6,020 nucleotides of DNA from Candidatus Methanophagales archaeon (GCA_014061035.1 JACGMN010000012.1:1-6020); one strand, 5' to 3'. Counted from the stretch's first letter, positions 1 to 5,928 are shown. The notes: generated by a model from the sequence alone, not told the origin. Numbers and translations are program-made.

Positions 1-2
1 CC

Positions 3-155
3 GTGCTTTCAAACATGTTCGGCACACTCGGAGGAGCGACTGGTATTGGTCTGCTCCTGGCGGTGAGCATTGCGTATCGGCTTTATGAGACGATGGCAGC
101 GGAGCAGATGAGGGAGATGTATCCGATAATGAGGCGGTTCTTTGGTGATGAATGA
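3..155 (+). CDS. secY: SecY-like preprotein translocase subunit, C-terminal fragment
   Basis: This is the last 50 codons of a gene that enters from the left edge; the frame is open from base 3 to the TGA at 153-155. It reads as a glycine-rich hydrophobic segment (FGTLGGATGIGLLLAVSIAY) followed by a charged tail with YRLYE and an ending RRFFGDE. This resembles the last transmembrane helix and cytosolic tail of archaeal SecY/Sec61-alpha, the channel subunit of the Sec translocon, where a GGxTGxLLxVxIxYRxYE pattern is common. In many archaea secY lies at the end of the ribosomal protein cluster, often followed by adk; here it is followed by a gap and a convergent operon. The identification rests on about 50 residues from memory of the family, so it is likely but not certain. 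Confidence 0.7.
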   Translation: MLSNMFGTLGGATGIGLLLAVSIAYRLYETMAAEQMREMYPIMRRFFGDE

Positions 156-520
156 GTACATCACTCAATTCTCTCTGCTTCTTTGACATCTATAATATCC
201 AGTAACAAGGCACTATGCGGTTACTTTCTGCTCGATCTCTGCAAGCCTGGATGGACTTCAAACTTTGTCATCATCTCGTTTCTGAGTCCGGCGAATTCTG
301 TTTTTGTCTCGCTTCTCAAGCTTGCGACTTCCTTCTCCACTCCGTCTATCCGTGTGTGTATGGCTTTTATCTCACCTGTGATTTCATTCAGCTTCGGCAG
401 AAGCAGCCTTTCTATCCAACCTGGTACTTTTTCCCTATCTCTTCCATAAAAAATTGTTTCTCCTCCTGCTATTTAAAACCTTCTTACCATCTATCCCAAT
501 CACCAATCACCACTCACCCC
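156..520. other. Intergenic region between convergent genes
   Basis: This gap separates the end of the SecY-like gene (+) from the end of phoU (-). Most of it (about 213-454) is occupied on the minus strand by a degraded coiled-coil gene described separately, and 497-524 holds a heptamer repeat. The first 30 bases after the secY stop are pyrimidine-rich (for example TTCTCTCTGCTTCTTT near 170-185) and could serve as a weak T-rich archaeal terminator, but there is no hairpin and I would not call one with confidence. Plus-strand open frames starting at 183 and 215 are not believable genes. Confidence 0.6.
213..454 (-). pseudogene. Small coiled-coil protein gene, apparently decayed
   Basis: The minus strand has an uninterrupted frame from a TAA upstream (473-471) to a TAA at 223-221. 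From base 445 it encodes 74 residues with coiled-coil character: a stretch with PGWIERLLLPKLNEITGE, then IKAIHTRIDGVEKEVASL, then charged helix up to MMTKFE. No ATG, GTG or TTG lies at its front. An ATG at 447-445 sits one base out of frame and hits a stop after 11 codons; restoring one G there would give a start MGRDREKVPGW. Near the end, one added base after the HPGL codons would continue as AEIEQKVTA to a TAG at 215-213, which looks more like a helix end than the actual RSSRK. GGAGGAG (466-460) is a strong ribosome site. It is 12 bases from the ATG but about 6 from an in-frame ATT (454-452), so a rare ATT start for an intact 77-codon gene is the alternative. Similar short coiled-coil proteins of unknown function are common in related archaea. 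Confidence 0.55.
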
Positions 521-524
521 TCAC
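497..524. repeat. Four-copy heptamer tandem repeat
   Basis: Four successive 7-base units, CAATCAC twice, then CACTCAC, then CCCTCAC, run from 497 to 524. They share the pattern CNNTCAC. The last unit overlaps the phoU stop codon (521-523, minus strand TGA), so the array begins exactly where phoU ends. The unit length matches that of the larger heptamer repeat in the pstS upstream region, although the unit sequence differs. Confidence 0.6.
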
Positions 525-1177
525 TCCAGCTTCCGCTTCTCACCAGTGACCATATATATAATCCGGGAAGCGATATTACACGCGTGGTCGCCGATTCGCT
601 CCAAATGCAGCGCAACGAAGAGCAGATGACTGGCATTTCTAATACCTCGTGGATTTTCTATCATTATCGTCATCAATTCCCGCCTGACCTGGTCAAATAA
701 CGCGTCTATCACATTATCTCGTTCCGAGAAATCCTCTATCATTCTTATTTCTCGTTCCGAGAACGCGTTCAGGCAATCAGAGATCATCCCTTGTGATAAC
801 TCCGACATCCGCGGTATGTCAATCAACGGTTTCACGTGCGGTTCATCCGCTATCTGCAGCACAATCTCGGCAATATCGCCTGCCAGATCGCTTATCCTAT
901 CGAGATCTGTTATTATCTTCATGCATGTTCCTATTGTTCTGAGATCAACCGCCATTGGCTGCTGTAACGCTATCAGTCTCGTGCACCGGTTCTCTATCTC
1001 AAATTCCAGGTCGTCTATGACGCTATTCTCTTTGAGTATCTTAGACGCGAGCTCCATATCGCGCTGGAGAAGAGCTTTAATCGCGTTATCTGCCGCAACC
1101 TTCGCCAGCTCGCCCATCCTCAACACTTTCTCCTTGAGCTCTTCCAAATCCTCTATGTATTCTTTTCTTACCGCCAT
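521..1177 (-). CDS. phoU: PhoU family phosphate transport regulator
   Basis: The 218-residue product has the size of a normal two-domain PhoU, a cytosolic all-helical protein of two three-helix bundles that restrains the Pst transporter and, in bacteria, phosphate signalling. Each repeat carries the family metal-binding signature (E/D)xxxD: DRISD at residues 93-97, followed by LAGDIAE, and ERIGD at 193-197, followed by HACNIA. Supporting family features are LRTIGTCMKIITDLDRI in the first half and HLLFVALHLERIGDH in the second. The ATG is 10 bases beyond the pstB stop, and AAGGT just before it overlaps that stop, which suggests translational coupling. It is the last gene of the pst cluster. 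No archaeal PhoR/PhoB partner is visible, so its effect is more likely directly on PstB or through another regulator; that is inference. Confidence 0.95.
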   Translation of the reverse strand: MAVRKEYIEDLEELKEKVLRMGELAKVAADNAIKALLQRDMELASKILKENSVIDDLEFEIENRCTRLIALQQPMAVDLRTIGTCMKIITDLDRISDLAGDIAEIVLQIADEPHVKPLIDIPRMSELSQGMISDCLNAFSEREIRMIEDFSERDNVIDALFDQVRRELMTIMIENPRGIRNASHLLFVALHLERIGDHACNIASRIIYMVTGEKRKLE

Positions 1178-1186
1178 TTATTTACC

Positions 1187-1939
1187 TTACCCAAACCGCC
1201 CAGTAATATAATCCTCAGTTCTCTTATCCCTCGGTCGCTCAAATAACTCTTTCGTCTCGCCAAATTCTATCAACTCGCCCATCAGGAAGAAAGCGGTAAA
1301 ATCTGATACTCGTGCCGCTTGCTGCATATTGTGTGTGACGATAACGATCGTATACTCGTGTTTTAATTCACGCAGCAACGCTTCTATCTTTGCAGTTGAT
1401 ACCGGGTCTAATGCTGAGCATGGCTCGTCAAAGAGAATAATCTCCGGATTTACCGCTAATGCACGAGCTATACACAGCCTCTGCTGCTGCCCGCCTGAGA
1501 ACTTCAATGCAATCTCTTGCATCCGGTCTTTCACCTCGTCCCACAAAGCCGCTTTTCTTAGACTTTCCTCCACTAACCCGTTCAACTCTTTCTTCTTTAC
1601 TCCATGAATCCTCGGACCGTAAGCGACATTATCGTATATGCTCATAGGAAACGGATTTGGGTGCTGAAAGACCATTCCTACGCGTTTTCGCAGCTGAATG
1701 ACATCCTCTTTTCCATCGTATATATCCTTTCCATCTATAATAACTTTACCTTTTGTCGTTGCTCCTAACAGTTCATTCAGTCGGTTCAGAGACCTCAAAA
1801 AAGTCGTCTTACCACAGCCTGAAGGTCCTATCAGCGCTGTCACTTTGTTCTTTTCTATTTTTATCTCCACGTTTTTTAGTGCATGCACTTTTTCATCTCC
1901 GTAGTAGACATTCAACTCTCTTGTTTCTATCGTACTCAT
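1187..1939 (-). CDS. pstB: Phosphate ABC transporter ATP-binding protein PstB
   Basis: This is the cytosolic ATPase of the Pst importer, acting as a dimer under PstA and PstC. At 250 residues it has the family length and all nucleotide-binding motifs: Walker A GPSGCGKT at residues 38-45, Q-loop glutamine 92 within MVFQHPNPFPMSIYDNVAYG (a PstB-type stretch), signature FSGGQQQR at 147-154, Walker B IILFDEP at 167-173 with catalytic Glu172, D-loop SALDP at 175-179, and the switch histidine 203 in VTHNMQQAAR. The signature begins with Phe rather than the commoner Leu, a conservative change. It starts 6 bases after the pstA stop, with GGTGGTG just upstream as ribosome site. The PstB-specific motifs and the flanking genes leave little doubt about the substrate being phosphate. 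Confidence 0.97.
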   Translation of the reverse strand: MSTIETRELNVYYGDEKVHALKNVEIKIEKNKVTALIGPSGCGKTTFLRSLNRLNELLGATTKGKVIIDGKDIYDGKEDVIQLRKRVGMVFQHPNPFPMSIYDNVAYGPRIHGVKKKELNGLVEESLRKAALWDEVKDRMQEIALKFSGGQQQRLCIARALAVNPEIILFDEPCSALDPVSTAKIEALLRELKHEYTIVIVTHNMQQAARVSDFTAFFLMGELIEFGETKELFERPRDKRTEDYITGRFG

Positions 1940-1945
1940 TTTTTT

Positions 1946-2800
1946 TCACCACCCGCTCATACGCCGCACATATCTATTCCTGAGGTACAATGCAGTGACT
2001 GTTACCATAAAAAACATCGTGAGCAGTACCAGAGAAGCACCGAAGGCACGCAATATTCCTGCTTCTGTATGTGCTTGCGTTGCCAAAATATACGTATAGA
2101 CCGTTAACGAACCAACAGGGTCGGTTATCGCCATCGGCAAGAACCATTCCAGGCCGGAACCCGCAGTAAAAAGAACGATAGCAGTATCTCCTATCGCCTT
2201 CCCGCACCCAAGCAATATCCCTGATATTATACCCGGATATGCATTTTTCAAGACAACGTTACGTATAGTTTGCCACTTAGAAGCGCCTAAGGCGAGTGAC
2301 GCCTCGCGGTAAGAACCTGGAACAGCTTTTATTGCCTCTTCACTTGCTCTGATTGTCCATGGTAGGATCATGAATCCGAGAGTTAAACCACCTGATAGCA
2401 GCGAGATACCTAAACCAAGATAATGAACGAGAAATATTAGACCAAACAAACCTATCACTATTGACGGTATCCCGGCTAAGCATTCCACAAAAAATCTTAC
2501 TGTTCCGGTTATCATATTATCAGGCGCATATTCCGAGAGATATATCGCAGATGCCACGCCTAAAGGAACAGCAAAAAGCAAACAGACCGCAGCCAGATAG
2601 ATAGTCCCTACAATCTGTGGAAATATCCCTCCAAACTCTAACCGGTAAGGATAATCGAGTAGAAAATCCAGACTTATCGCACCTATCCCTTTAACATATA
2701 CATACCCTACTACGGTGAACAATGCCGCAACAGTTATAAAAGCTGCTACGTACATACCTATCATCACCAGCTTTTCGGTTATCTTTTTATTCCCCGTCAT
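1946..2800 (-). CDS. pstA: Phosphate ABC transporter permease PstA
   Basis: This is one of the two membrane subunits that form the phosphate channel. The 284-residue product has an N-terminal membrane helix (about residues 11-35), then a MetI-like permease domain with several hydrophobic segments (near 61-88, 105-130, 136-150, 190-212 and 252-273). The cytoplasmic coupling (EAA) loop that docks on PstB is clear at residues 165-186: REASLALGASKWQTI with the conserved glycine at 172. The segments FVECLAGIPSIVIGLFGL and GKAIGDTA are typical of PstA/PstC. The ATG lies 4 bases after the pstC stop in an ATG-rich junction (TGATGAGATG), consistent with ribosome re-initiation. Assignment as PstA rather than PstC follows from its length, gene order and its position directly before pstB. 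Confidence 0.95.
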   Translation of the reverse strand: MTGNKKITEKLVMIGMYVAAFITVAALFTVVGYVYVKGIGAISLDFLLDYPYRLEFGGIFPQIVGTIYLAAVCLLFAVPLGVASAIYLSEYAPDNMITGTVRFFVECLAGIPSIVIGLFGLIFLVHYLGLGISLLSGGLTLGFMILPWTIRASEEAIKAVPGSYREASLALGASKWQTIRNVVLKNAYPGIISGILLGCGKAIGDTAIVLFTAGSGLEWFLPMAITDPVGSLTVYTYILATQAHTEAGILRAFGASLVLLTMFFMVTVTALYLRNRYVRRMSGW

Positions 2801-2804
2801 CTCA

Positions 2805-3710
2805 TCATTTCACCATTCCTTTCCTTATCATAACAGTCGTTATCGCATTGAGAAGAGCAACTATTACAAACAAAACTACGCCGAGCGCGATGAGCGCATG
2901 CTGATGTGTAGAACCCCATATCATATAGGCAGCCTCAATCACTATCGTCGATGTTAGGACACGCACAGGTTCTAAGACTGATTCCGGGATAAAAGGTATC
3001 TCTGGGTTCCCAATGACCATCAAGACCGCCATTGTCTCTCCTACTGCATTCCCCATTCCCAGGATCAATGATGCCAATATTCCTGAACGCGCGTTCGGCA
3101 GTATTACCCTTGTAACTGTCTGTAGATGTGTGGCACCGAGAGCAAGCGAAGCTTCTTTATATGCCTTCGGTACCGCTCTTATAGCATCTTCTGATATGCT
3201 TATCACGTGCGGTAAAGTCATTATCGCAAGAATTATCCAGCCTGCTAATATACTCTCGCCCCATCCACCAAATGTATCTCTTATAAATATCACAAGCACC
3301 ATCAACCCAAAGAATCCGATTACAACCGACGGAATCCCTACCAGCATTTCTACACACGGTTTGATGATATTCCGAAGCCATTCAGGAGAAAATTCCGCGA
3401 GAAAAACTGCTGTCGGTATGCCGATGATAGTTGCAAGCACAAGCGCTCCGATTCCAACTATAAACGTGCAAAGCACCAGTATTAAAATCCCGAATTGGTT
3501 AGTGGCAGGATGCCACGTCATTCCAAAAAAGAACTCACCGCCTAACGCAAACGCGGGTAAGCCTTCTTTCAGCATAAACACGATAATAAAAAAAACAATT
3601 AAGATGGAAGAGAGCGAGAGGAGGAATAACAGCTTTTCTATCAGTCTTTCCTTGATACTCTCTCCCATCTTCCAAAATTTGAAGATACGCACACGCTCTA
3701 AAACCCCCAT
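2805..3710 (-). CDS. pstC: Phosphate ABC transporter permease PstC
   Basis: This is the other channel subunit, at 301 residues. A charged cytosolic N-terminus is followed by a membrane helix (about residues 25-47), an extracellular stretch with GMTWHPATNQFGI (63-75) that matches the PstC pattern of a W-P-x-x-x-x-FG motif before the second helix, and the MetI-like permease domain. The coupling loop is at residues 185-206, KEASLALGATHLQTVTRVILP, and is followed by GMGNAVGETMAVLMVIGN, a PstC hallmark. The chosen ATG lies one base after the stop of the phosphoesterase gene (TGA, A, ATG), so translation is probably coupled. An internal ATG at 3668 (Met15, MGESIKERL) is a possible alternative start, because the first 14 residues are not needed for the family fold. 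Confidence 0.95.
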   Translation of the reverse strand: MGVLERVRIFKFWKMGESIKERLIEKLLFLLSLSSILIVFFIIVFMLKEGLPAFALGGEFFFGMTWHPATNQFGILILVLCTFIVGIGALVLATIIGIPTAVFLAEFSPEWLRNIIKPCVEMLVGIPSVVIGFFGLMVLVIFIRDTFGGWGESILAGWIILAIMTLPHVISISEDAIRAVPKAYKEASLALGATHLQTVTRVILPNARSGILASLILGMGNAVGETMAVLMVIGNPEIPFIPESVLEPVRVLTSTIVIEAAYMIWGSTHQHALIALGVVLFVIVALLNAITTVMIRKGMVK

Positions 3711-3711
3711 T

Positions 3712-4497
3712 TCATCGCTTCACTCTCTTTTTCTTCAACACCAGTTTCTGTTCCTGTTCATCTCCCTGTCCTTGTTTCCGCCCAGAATATATCCGGTATA
3801 TTTTTAATAGCCCCACTTCCTCTTCCCAGTCCTCTTCCTCGCCGTATTCGTCTATTTCTATTAAATTGAACGATTGCTGAATACTCCACTTCACACGGTT
3901 CGTGCATGCCGTCCCTGCATTTGATATTATCATCCCATTCAAGTTCCATATCCATGGCACGTGTTTGTGACCAGAAAGGACGAGGTCGGCATCACAGCGA
4001 AGTAGCAATTCAAGAACGTCTCCAGCATCCACGGGTATATGCTTTTCCCGCCCGGTTTTAGGAACAGAGATTAAATGGTGGTGGAGAGCCGCGACCTTAA
4101 GACCCTTTGTCTCAAAGCACTCTTCAATCCACCTGTATTTCTCTCGACCCACGTGTCCATCATCTATATCTGGCTGTGTAGAATCTATACCGACGATTGT
4201 AGCCCCCTTATATCGCTCCACCTTCGACCTGGCTCCAAAAAACTCCTCAAAACATAGGTCTCCTACATTCCTAACGTCATGATTCCCTGGAATCACCACC
4301 GTTCTCTCGCATTCTATCCTGCTGATATAACTTTCCGCGCACTCGAACTCGAAAGAATAGCCATTCTCGGTTAAATCGCCTGTGACGACCATGATTTCAG
4401 GTGCTATATCGTTTATTTGTTCTATTACATCTTCCATCAGGTCAGGCAAGAAATGCGGTTCCGCAGTATGGATGTCAGAGACGTGTACTATCTTCAT
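3712..4497 (-). CDS. Calcineurin-like metallophosphoesterase within the pst operon
   Basis: The product is a cytosolic, two-metal phosphoesterase with no signal peptide or membrane helix. Counting from the ATG at 4497 (261 residues), it opens MKIVHVSDIH, with the DxH metal ligands at residues 8 and 10. Then come GDLTENG (Asp41), GNHD at 71-74, a histidine-rich ALHHHL near 137-142, and GHKH at 176-179; all five family motifs are intact, so it should be active. After the core come an acidic segment (EYGEEEDWEEE) and a lysine/arginine-rich end. The start is uncertain: a TTG at 4512 adds five residues, but the ATG places the first beta strand as in relatives, and neither has a strong ribosome site. 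It lies 48 bases after pstS and 1 base before pstC. The substrate cannot be read from the sequence; a phosphomonoester, a cyclic nucleotide (class III phosphodiesterase type) or a nucleotide ester are possible. Confidence 0.9.
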   Translation of the reverse strand: MKIVHVSDIHTAEPHFLPDLMEDVIEQINDIAPEIMVVTGDLTENGYSFEFECAESYISRIECERTVVIPGNHDVRNVGDLCFEEFFGARSKVERYKGATIVGIDSTQPDIDDGHVGREKYRWIEECFETKGLKVAALHHHLISVPKTGREKHIPVDAGDVLELLLRCDADLVLSGHKHVPWIWNLNGMIISNAGTACTNRVKWSIQQSFNLIEIDEYGEEEDWEEEVGLLKIYRIYSGRKQGQGDEQEQKLVLKKKRVKR

Positions 4498-4545
4498 TTT
4501 TTCTTTTCGCAATTTTGTTCTTTCTTGTGCGTTTGCTTCTGCTTC

Positions 4546-5556
4546 TCACTTCCTCTTTCTGTGCATTGCATAAGCAGCGATCGCTAACAATCCCGCTATA
4601 GCAAAGACCGCCCCGAATCCTGGTACTTCAGGTACTTCTGGCACTTCTTGTATTTCTGGTACTTCTGGTACTTCTGGTTCTTCTGGTACTTCTGCTACCG
4701 GTGGTATCACGCGCATGTAGCCCATCTCTTCCACAACTGTCTGTCCTGTTTCACCCAACGCGAAATCTATAAACGCTCTTTCTAATTCGTCCGGCTCTCC
4801 ATGCGTTACTAACAACAGATTCCTCATAATTGGATATCTACCTGCATGAACGTTCTCAAACGTTGGTTCTACACCATCTATTGCTACAGCTTTTAGTGCG
4901 GGGACAAGGAATCCAAGAGAAAGATAGCCTATCGCTAATTCGTCACCGATAACAGTTGCTCTTATTTCGCCGTTTGATGGTTTCACGAATGCTGCCCCGG
5001 CTATCGTTCGCTCAAACGGTTCCATCACAAACTCCTCAAAAGTATCTCTTGTCCCTGAGCCTTCTTCACGCGTGATTATACGGATCGGATTGTCAGTCCC
5101 TCCTACCTCTTTCCAGTTCGTTATCTCACCCGCAAATATCTTTGCTGCAGTCTCTGTCGTCAATTCTGCCACCGGATTGTTCGGATGTACAACAATGGCT
5201 ACGGAATCTATTCCTATTACTACAGGTTTCAAGTCCGGAAACATTTCTATCTCCTCGGCTCTTAAGTCGCGTGAGACCATGCCTATATCTATGTCGCCTG
5301 CACCTGCCGCTTTTACGCCGTGACCCGACCCACCGCCGGAGACTGATACTTTAATTCCGGGATGCACATCTTTCATAAGCCTTGCCTGTTCTAAACATAT
5401 CGGCATCACCGTTGTAGAACCAGCGATTGTCAGCGTACCCTGAAGTGCAGGTTCCGCTGCTTGCGCGGGTATCGGTACCAAAACTGCCGCTGCTCCTATT
5501 ACTACTATCGCCGCCACTGCTATCGCTACTATCCCTACCGCTCTATTTTTTTTCAT
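4546..5556 (-). CDS. pstS: Phosphate-binding protein PstS with PGF-CTERM-type anchor
   Basis: The 336-residue product is the extracytoplasmic receptor that hands phosphate to PstC/PstA. Residues 1-34 form a signal peptide (MKKNR, long hydrophobic core, IPAQAA cleavage region) with no lipobox cysteine. The mature part is a PBP-like fold with phosphate-site segments: AGSTTV at 45-50, SGGGSGHG at 73-80, DIGMVSRDL at 90-98 and REEGSGTRD at 163-171. A Pro/Glu/Val-rich linker (about 286-311, repeats of EVPEVP) leads to PGFG at 312-315, a hydrophobic helix (about 316-331) and a basic end HRKRK. This tripartite tail is that of PGF-CTERM proteins, which archaeosortase A processes and which become lipid-attached to the membrane. 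It is the first gene of the operon. The ATG has a near-perfect GGAGGTGA site 11 bases upstream. Confidence 0.95.
   Translation of the reverse strand: MKKNRAVGIVAIAVAAIVVIGAAAVLVPIPAQAAEPALQGTLTIAGSTTVMPICLEQARLMKDVHPGIKVSVSGGGSGHGVKAAGAGDIDIGMVSRDLRAEEIEMFPDLKPVVIGIDSVAIVVHPNNPVAELTTETAAKIFAGEITNWKEVGGTDNPIRIITREEGSGTRDTFEEFVMEPFERTIAGAAFVKPSNGEIRATVIGDELAIGYLSLGFLVPALKAVAIDGVEPTFENVHAGRYPIMRNLLLVTHGEPDELERAFIDFALGETGQTVVEEMGYMRVIPPVAEVPEEPEVPEVPEIQEVPEVPEVPGFGAVFAIAGLLAIAAYAMHRKRK
4620..4695. repeat. In-gene 9-base tandem repeat encoding the PstS linker
   Basis: On the plus strand the motif TGGTACTTC recurs with period 9, with variants such as TGGCACTTC, TGGTTCTTC and TGTATTTC. On the coding strand this gives the Glu-Val-Pro series of the PstS linker just before the PGF motif. 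Such a run can change copy number by slippage in steps of three residues without breaking the frame. It is a coding repeat and not a separate genetic element. Confidence 0.75.
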
Positions 5557-5567
5557 TTTTGTTTATT

Positions 5568-5575
5568 TCACCTCC
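5568..5575 (-). promoter_or_regulatory. Ribosome binding site of pstS
   Basis: On the minus strand GGAGGTGA lies 11 bases upstream of the ATG at 5556, an almost full match to the anti-Shine-Dalgarno of archaeal 16S rRNA. It is the strongest such site in the window, which fits the high expression usual for the binding protein of a Pst system. It fixes the pstS start and indicates a leadered rather than leaderless message. Confidence 0.85.
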
Positions 5576-5613
5576 TTTGCTATATAGAAAATAATGAACA
5601 CACTTAAAACTTT

Positions 5614-5631
5614 CGGTATTTATTGATACCG
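5614..5631. promoter_or_regulatory. Palindrome CGGTAT-N6-ATACCG, candidate operator
   Basis: CGGTATTTATTGATACCG is a perfect 6-base inverted repeat with a 6-base spacer, located 58 to 75 bases before the pstS ATG. If the TATA-like box at 5639-5646 is used, transcription would start near 5616, so the palindrome covers the start site and the stretch between TATA and start. Archaeal repressors commonly bind there. The cognate protein is unknown. A chance palindrome is possible in such A+T-rich DNA, but the GC ends and its position argue for function. Confidence 0.45.
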
Positions 5632-5638
5632 TCCATAA

Positions 5639-5646
5639 ATTATAAG
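5639..5646 (-). promoter_or_regulatory. Candidate TATA box of the pst operon
   Basis: On the minus strand CTTATAAT, within CACTTATAATTTATGG, resembles the archaeal TATA consensus (YTTATATA). It would place the transcription start near 5616 and give a leader of about 60 bases, long enough to contain the ribosome site at 5568-5575. TTTTAAGTG at 5609-5601 is a weaker alternative. No other strong minus-strand promoter is evident inside the cluster, in keeping with one transcript for all six genes. Confidence 0.45.
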
Positions 5647-5652
5647 TGTAAC

Positions 5653-5679
5653 TATTCAGTAACTCCTTATTCAGTAACT
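5653..5679. repeat. 12-base direct repeat upstream of the pst promoter
   Basis: TATTCAGTAACT occurs at 5653-5664 and again at 5668-5679, 15 bases apart. The pair lies immediately upstream of the candidate pst TATA box, where an activator or TFB-recruiting site could be. The second copy overlaps the left end of the large inverted repeat (its GTAACT is shared), so the first copy might instead be a partial duplication of that element's edge. Confidence 0.6.
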
Positions 5680-5816
5680 ACTCAGGTTGCCAGGTTCACG
5701 GTTCAAGGTTCACGGTTCACAGTTCACAGATGGTCGCGTTATCTTCATACGAGTTTATGGTCATCGTTTTCTAACCGTGAACCGTGAACCCCGGAACTTT
5801 GAACCTGAGTAGTTAC
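5674..5816. repeat. Large imperfect inverted repeat built of GGTTCAC heptamers
   Basis: The ends are a perfect 15-base inverted repeat: GTAACTACTCAGGTT at 5674-5688 and its complement at 5802-5816. Inside the left arm, five 7-base units run in tandem from 5693 to 5727 (GGTTCAC, GGTTCAA, GGTTCAC, GGTTCAC, AGTTCAC). The right arm carries the opposite orientation, with GTGAACC at 5777-5783 and 5784-5790 plus diverged units to 5805. The centre (about 5728-5770) is non-repetitive. The arms could fold into a long interrupted hairpin. No open frame or transposase is inside and no clear target duplication flanks it, so a miniature mobile element is possible but unproven. Confidence 0.7.
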
Positions 5817-5857
5817 AATTTATCTCTCTTTAATGCTACAATCAAAACACTGAAAAA

Positions 5858-5865
5858 TTTATATA
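5858..5865 (+). promoter_or_regulatory. TATA box of the ChlI-like gene
   Basis: TTTATATA preceded by the purine-rich TGAAAAA matches the archaeal TATA box with an upstream BRE-like element. A transcription start about 25 bases downstream (near 5888) would give a leader of roughly 50 bases before the ATG at 5938. It lies outside the heptamer inverted repeat. Confidence 0.6.
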
Positions 5866-5923
5866 CTGCTGACATTATCACATTATTTTATTAAATAGTC
5901 AAAAACCAGTGATATAATGAAGA

Positions 5924-5928
5924 GGAGG
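5924..5928 (+). promoter_or_regulatory. Ribosome site deciding the ChlI-like gene start
   Basis: GGAGG lies 9 bases before the ATG at 5938. An in-frame ATG at 5917 would add the seven residues MKRRKLE, but it has no good ribosome site in front and would itself contain the GGAGG, so the downstream ATG is preferred. Confidence 0.7.

Noticed and set aside
448..454. Run of six T on the minus strand after phoU as operon terminator
   Set aside because: It lies about 70 bases past the phoU stop and directly between the ribosome site and the start region of the coiled-coil remnant; it could act as a T-rich terminator, but nothing else supports it.
215..700. A 161-codon plus-strand open frame crossing the intergenic gap and the phoU 3' end
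   Set aside because: It runs opposite phoU and opposite the coiled-coil remnant, is Cys/Phe/Ser-rich and resembles no family; both minus-strand frames explain the sequence better.
3013..3807. A 264-codon plus-strand open frame opposite pstC and the start of the phosphoesterase end
   Set aside because: It is the exact antisense of a clear PstC, its composition is rich in Ser, Thr, Pro and Ile as expected of a shadow, and it has no recognisable domain or ribosome site.
4498..4545. Separate promoter for the phosphoesterase in the 48-base gap after pstS
   Set aside because: The gap is purine-rich on the coding strand without a TATA-like element at a suitable distance, so co-transcription with pstS is simpler.
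5693..5727. GGTTCAA/GGTTCAC motifs resembling a tRNA T-arm
   Set aside because: The motif repeats every 7 bases with no acceptor stem, D-arm or anticodon arm around it, so it is a tandem repeat and not a tRNA.
5674..5816. Possible CRISPR array
   Set aside because: Units are 7 bases with no spacers and the arms are inverted, unlike CRISPR repeats of about 24-37 bases separated by unique spacers.
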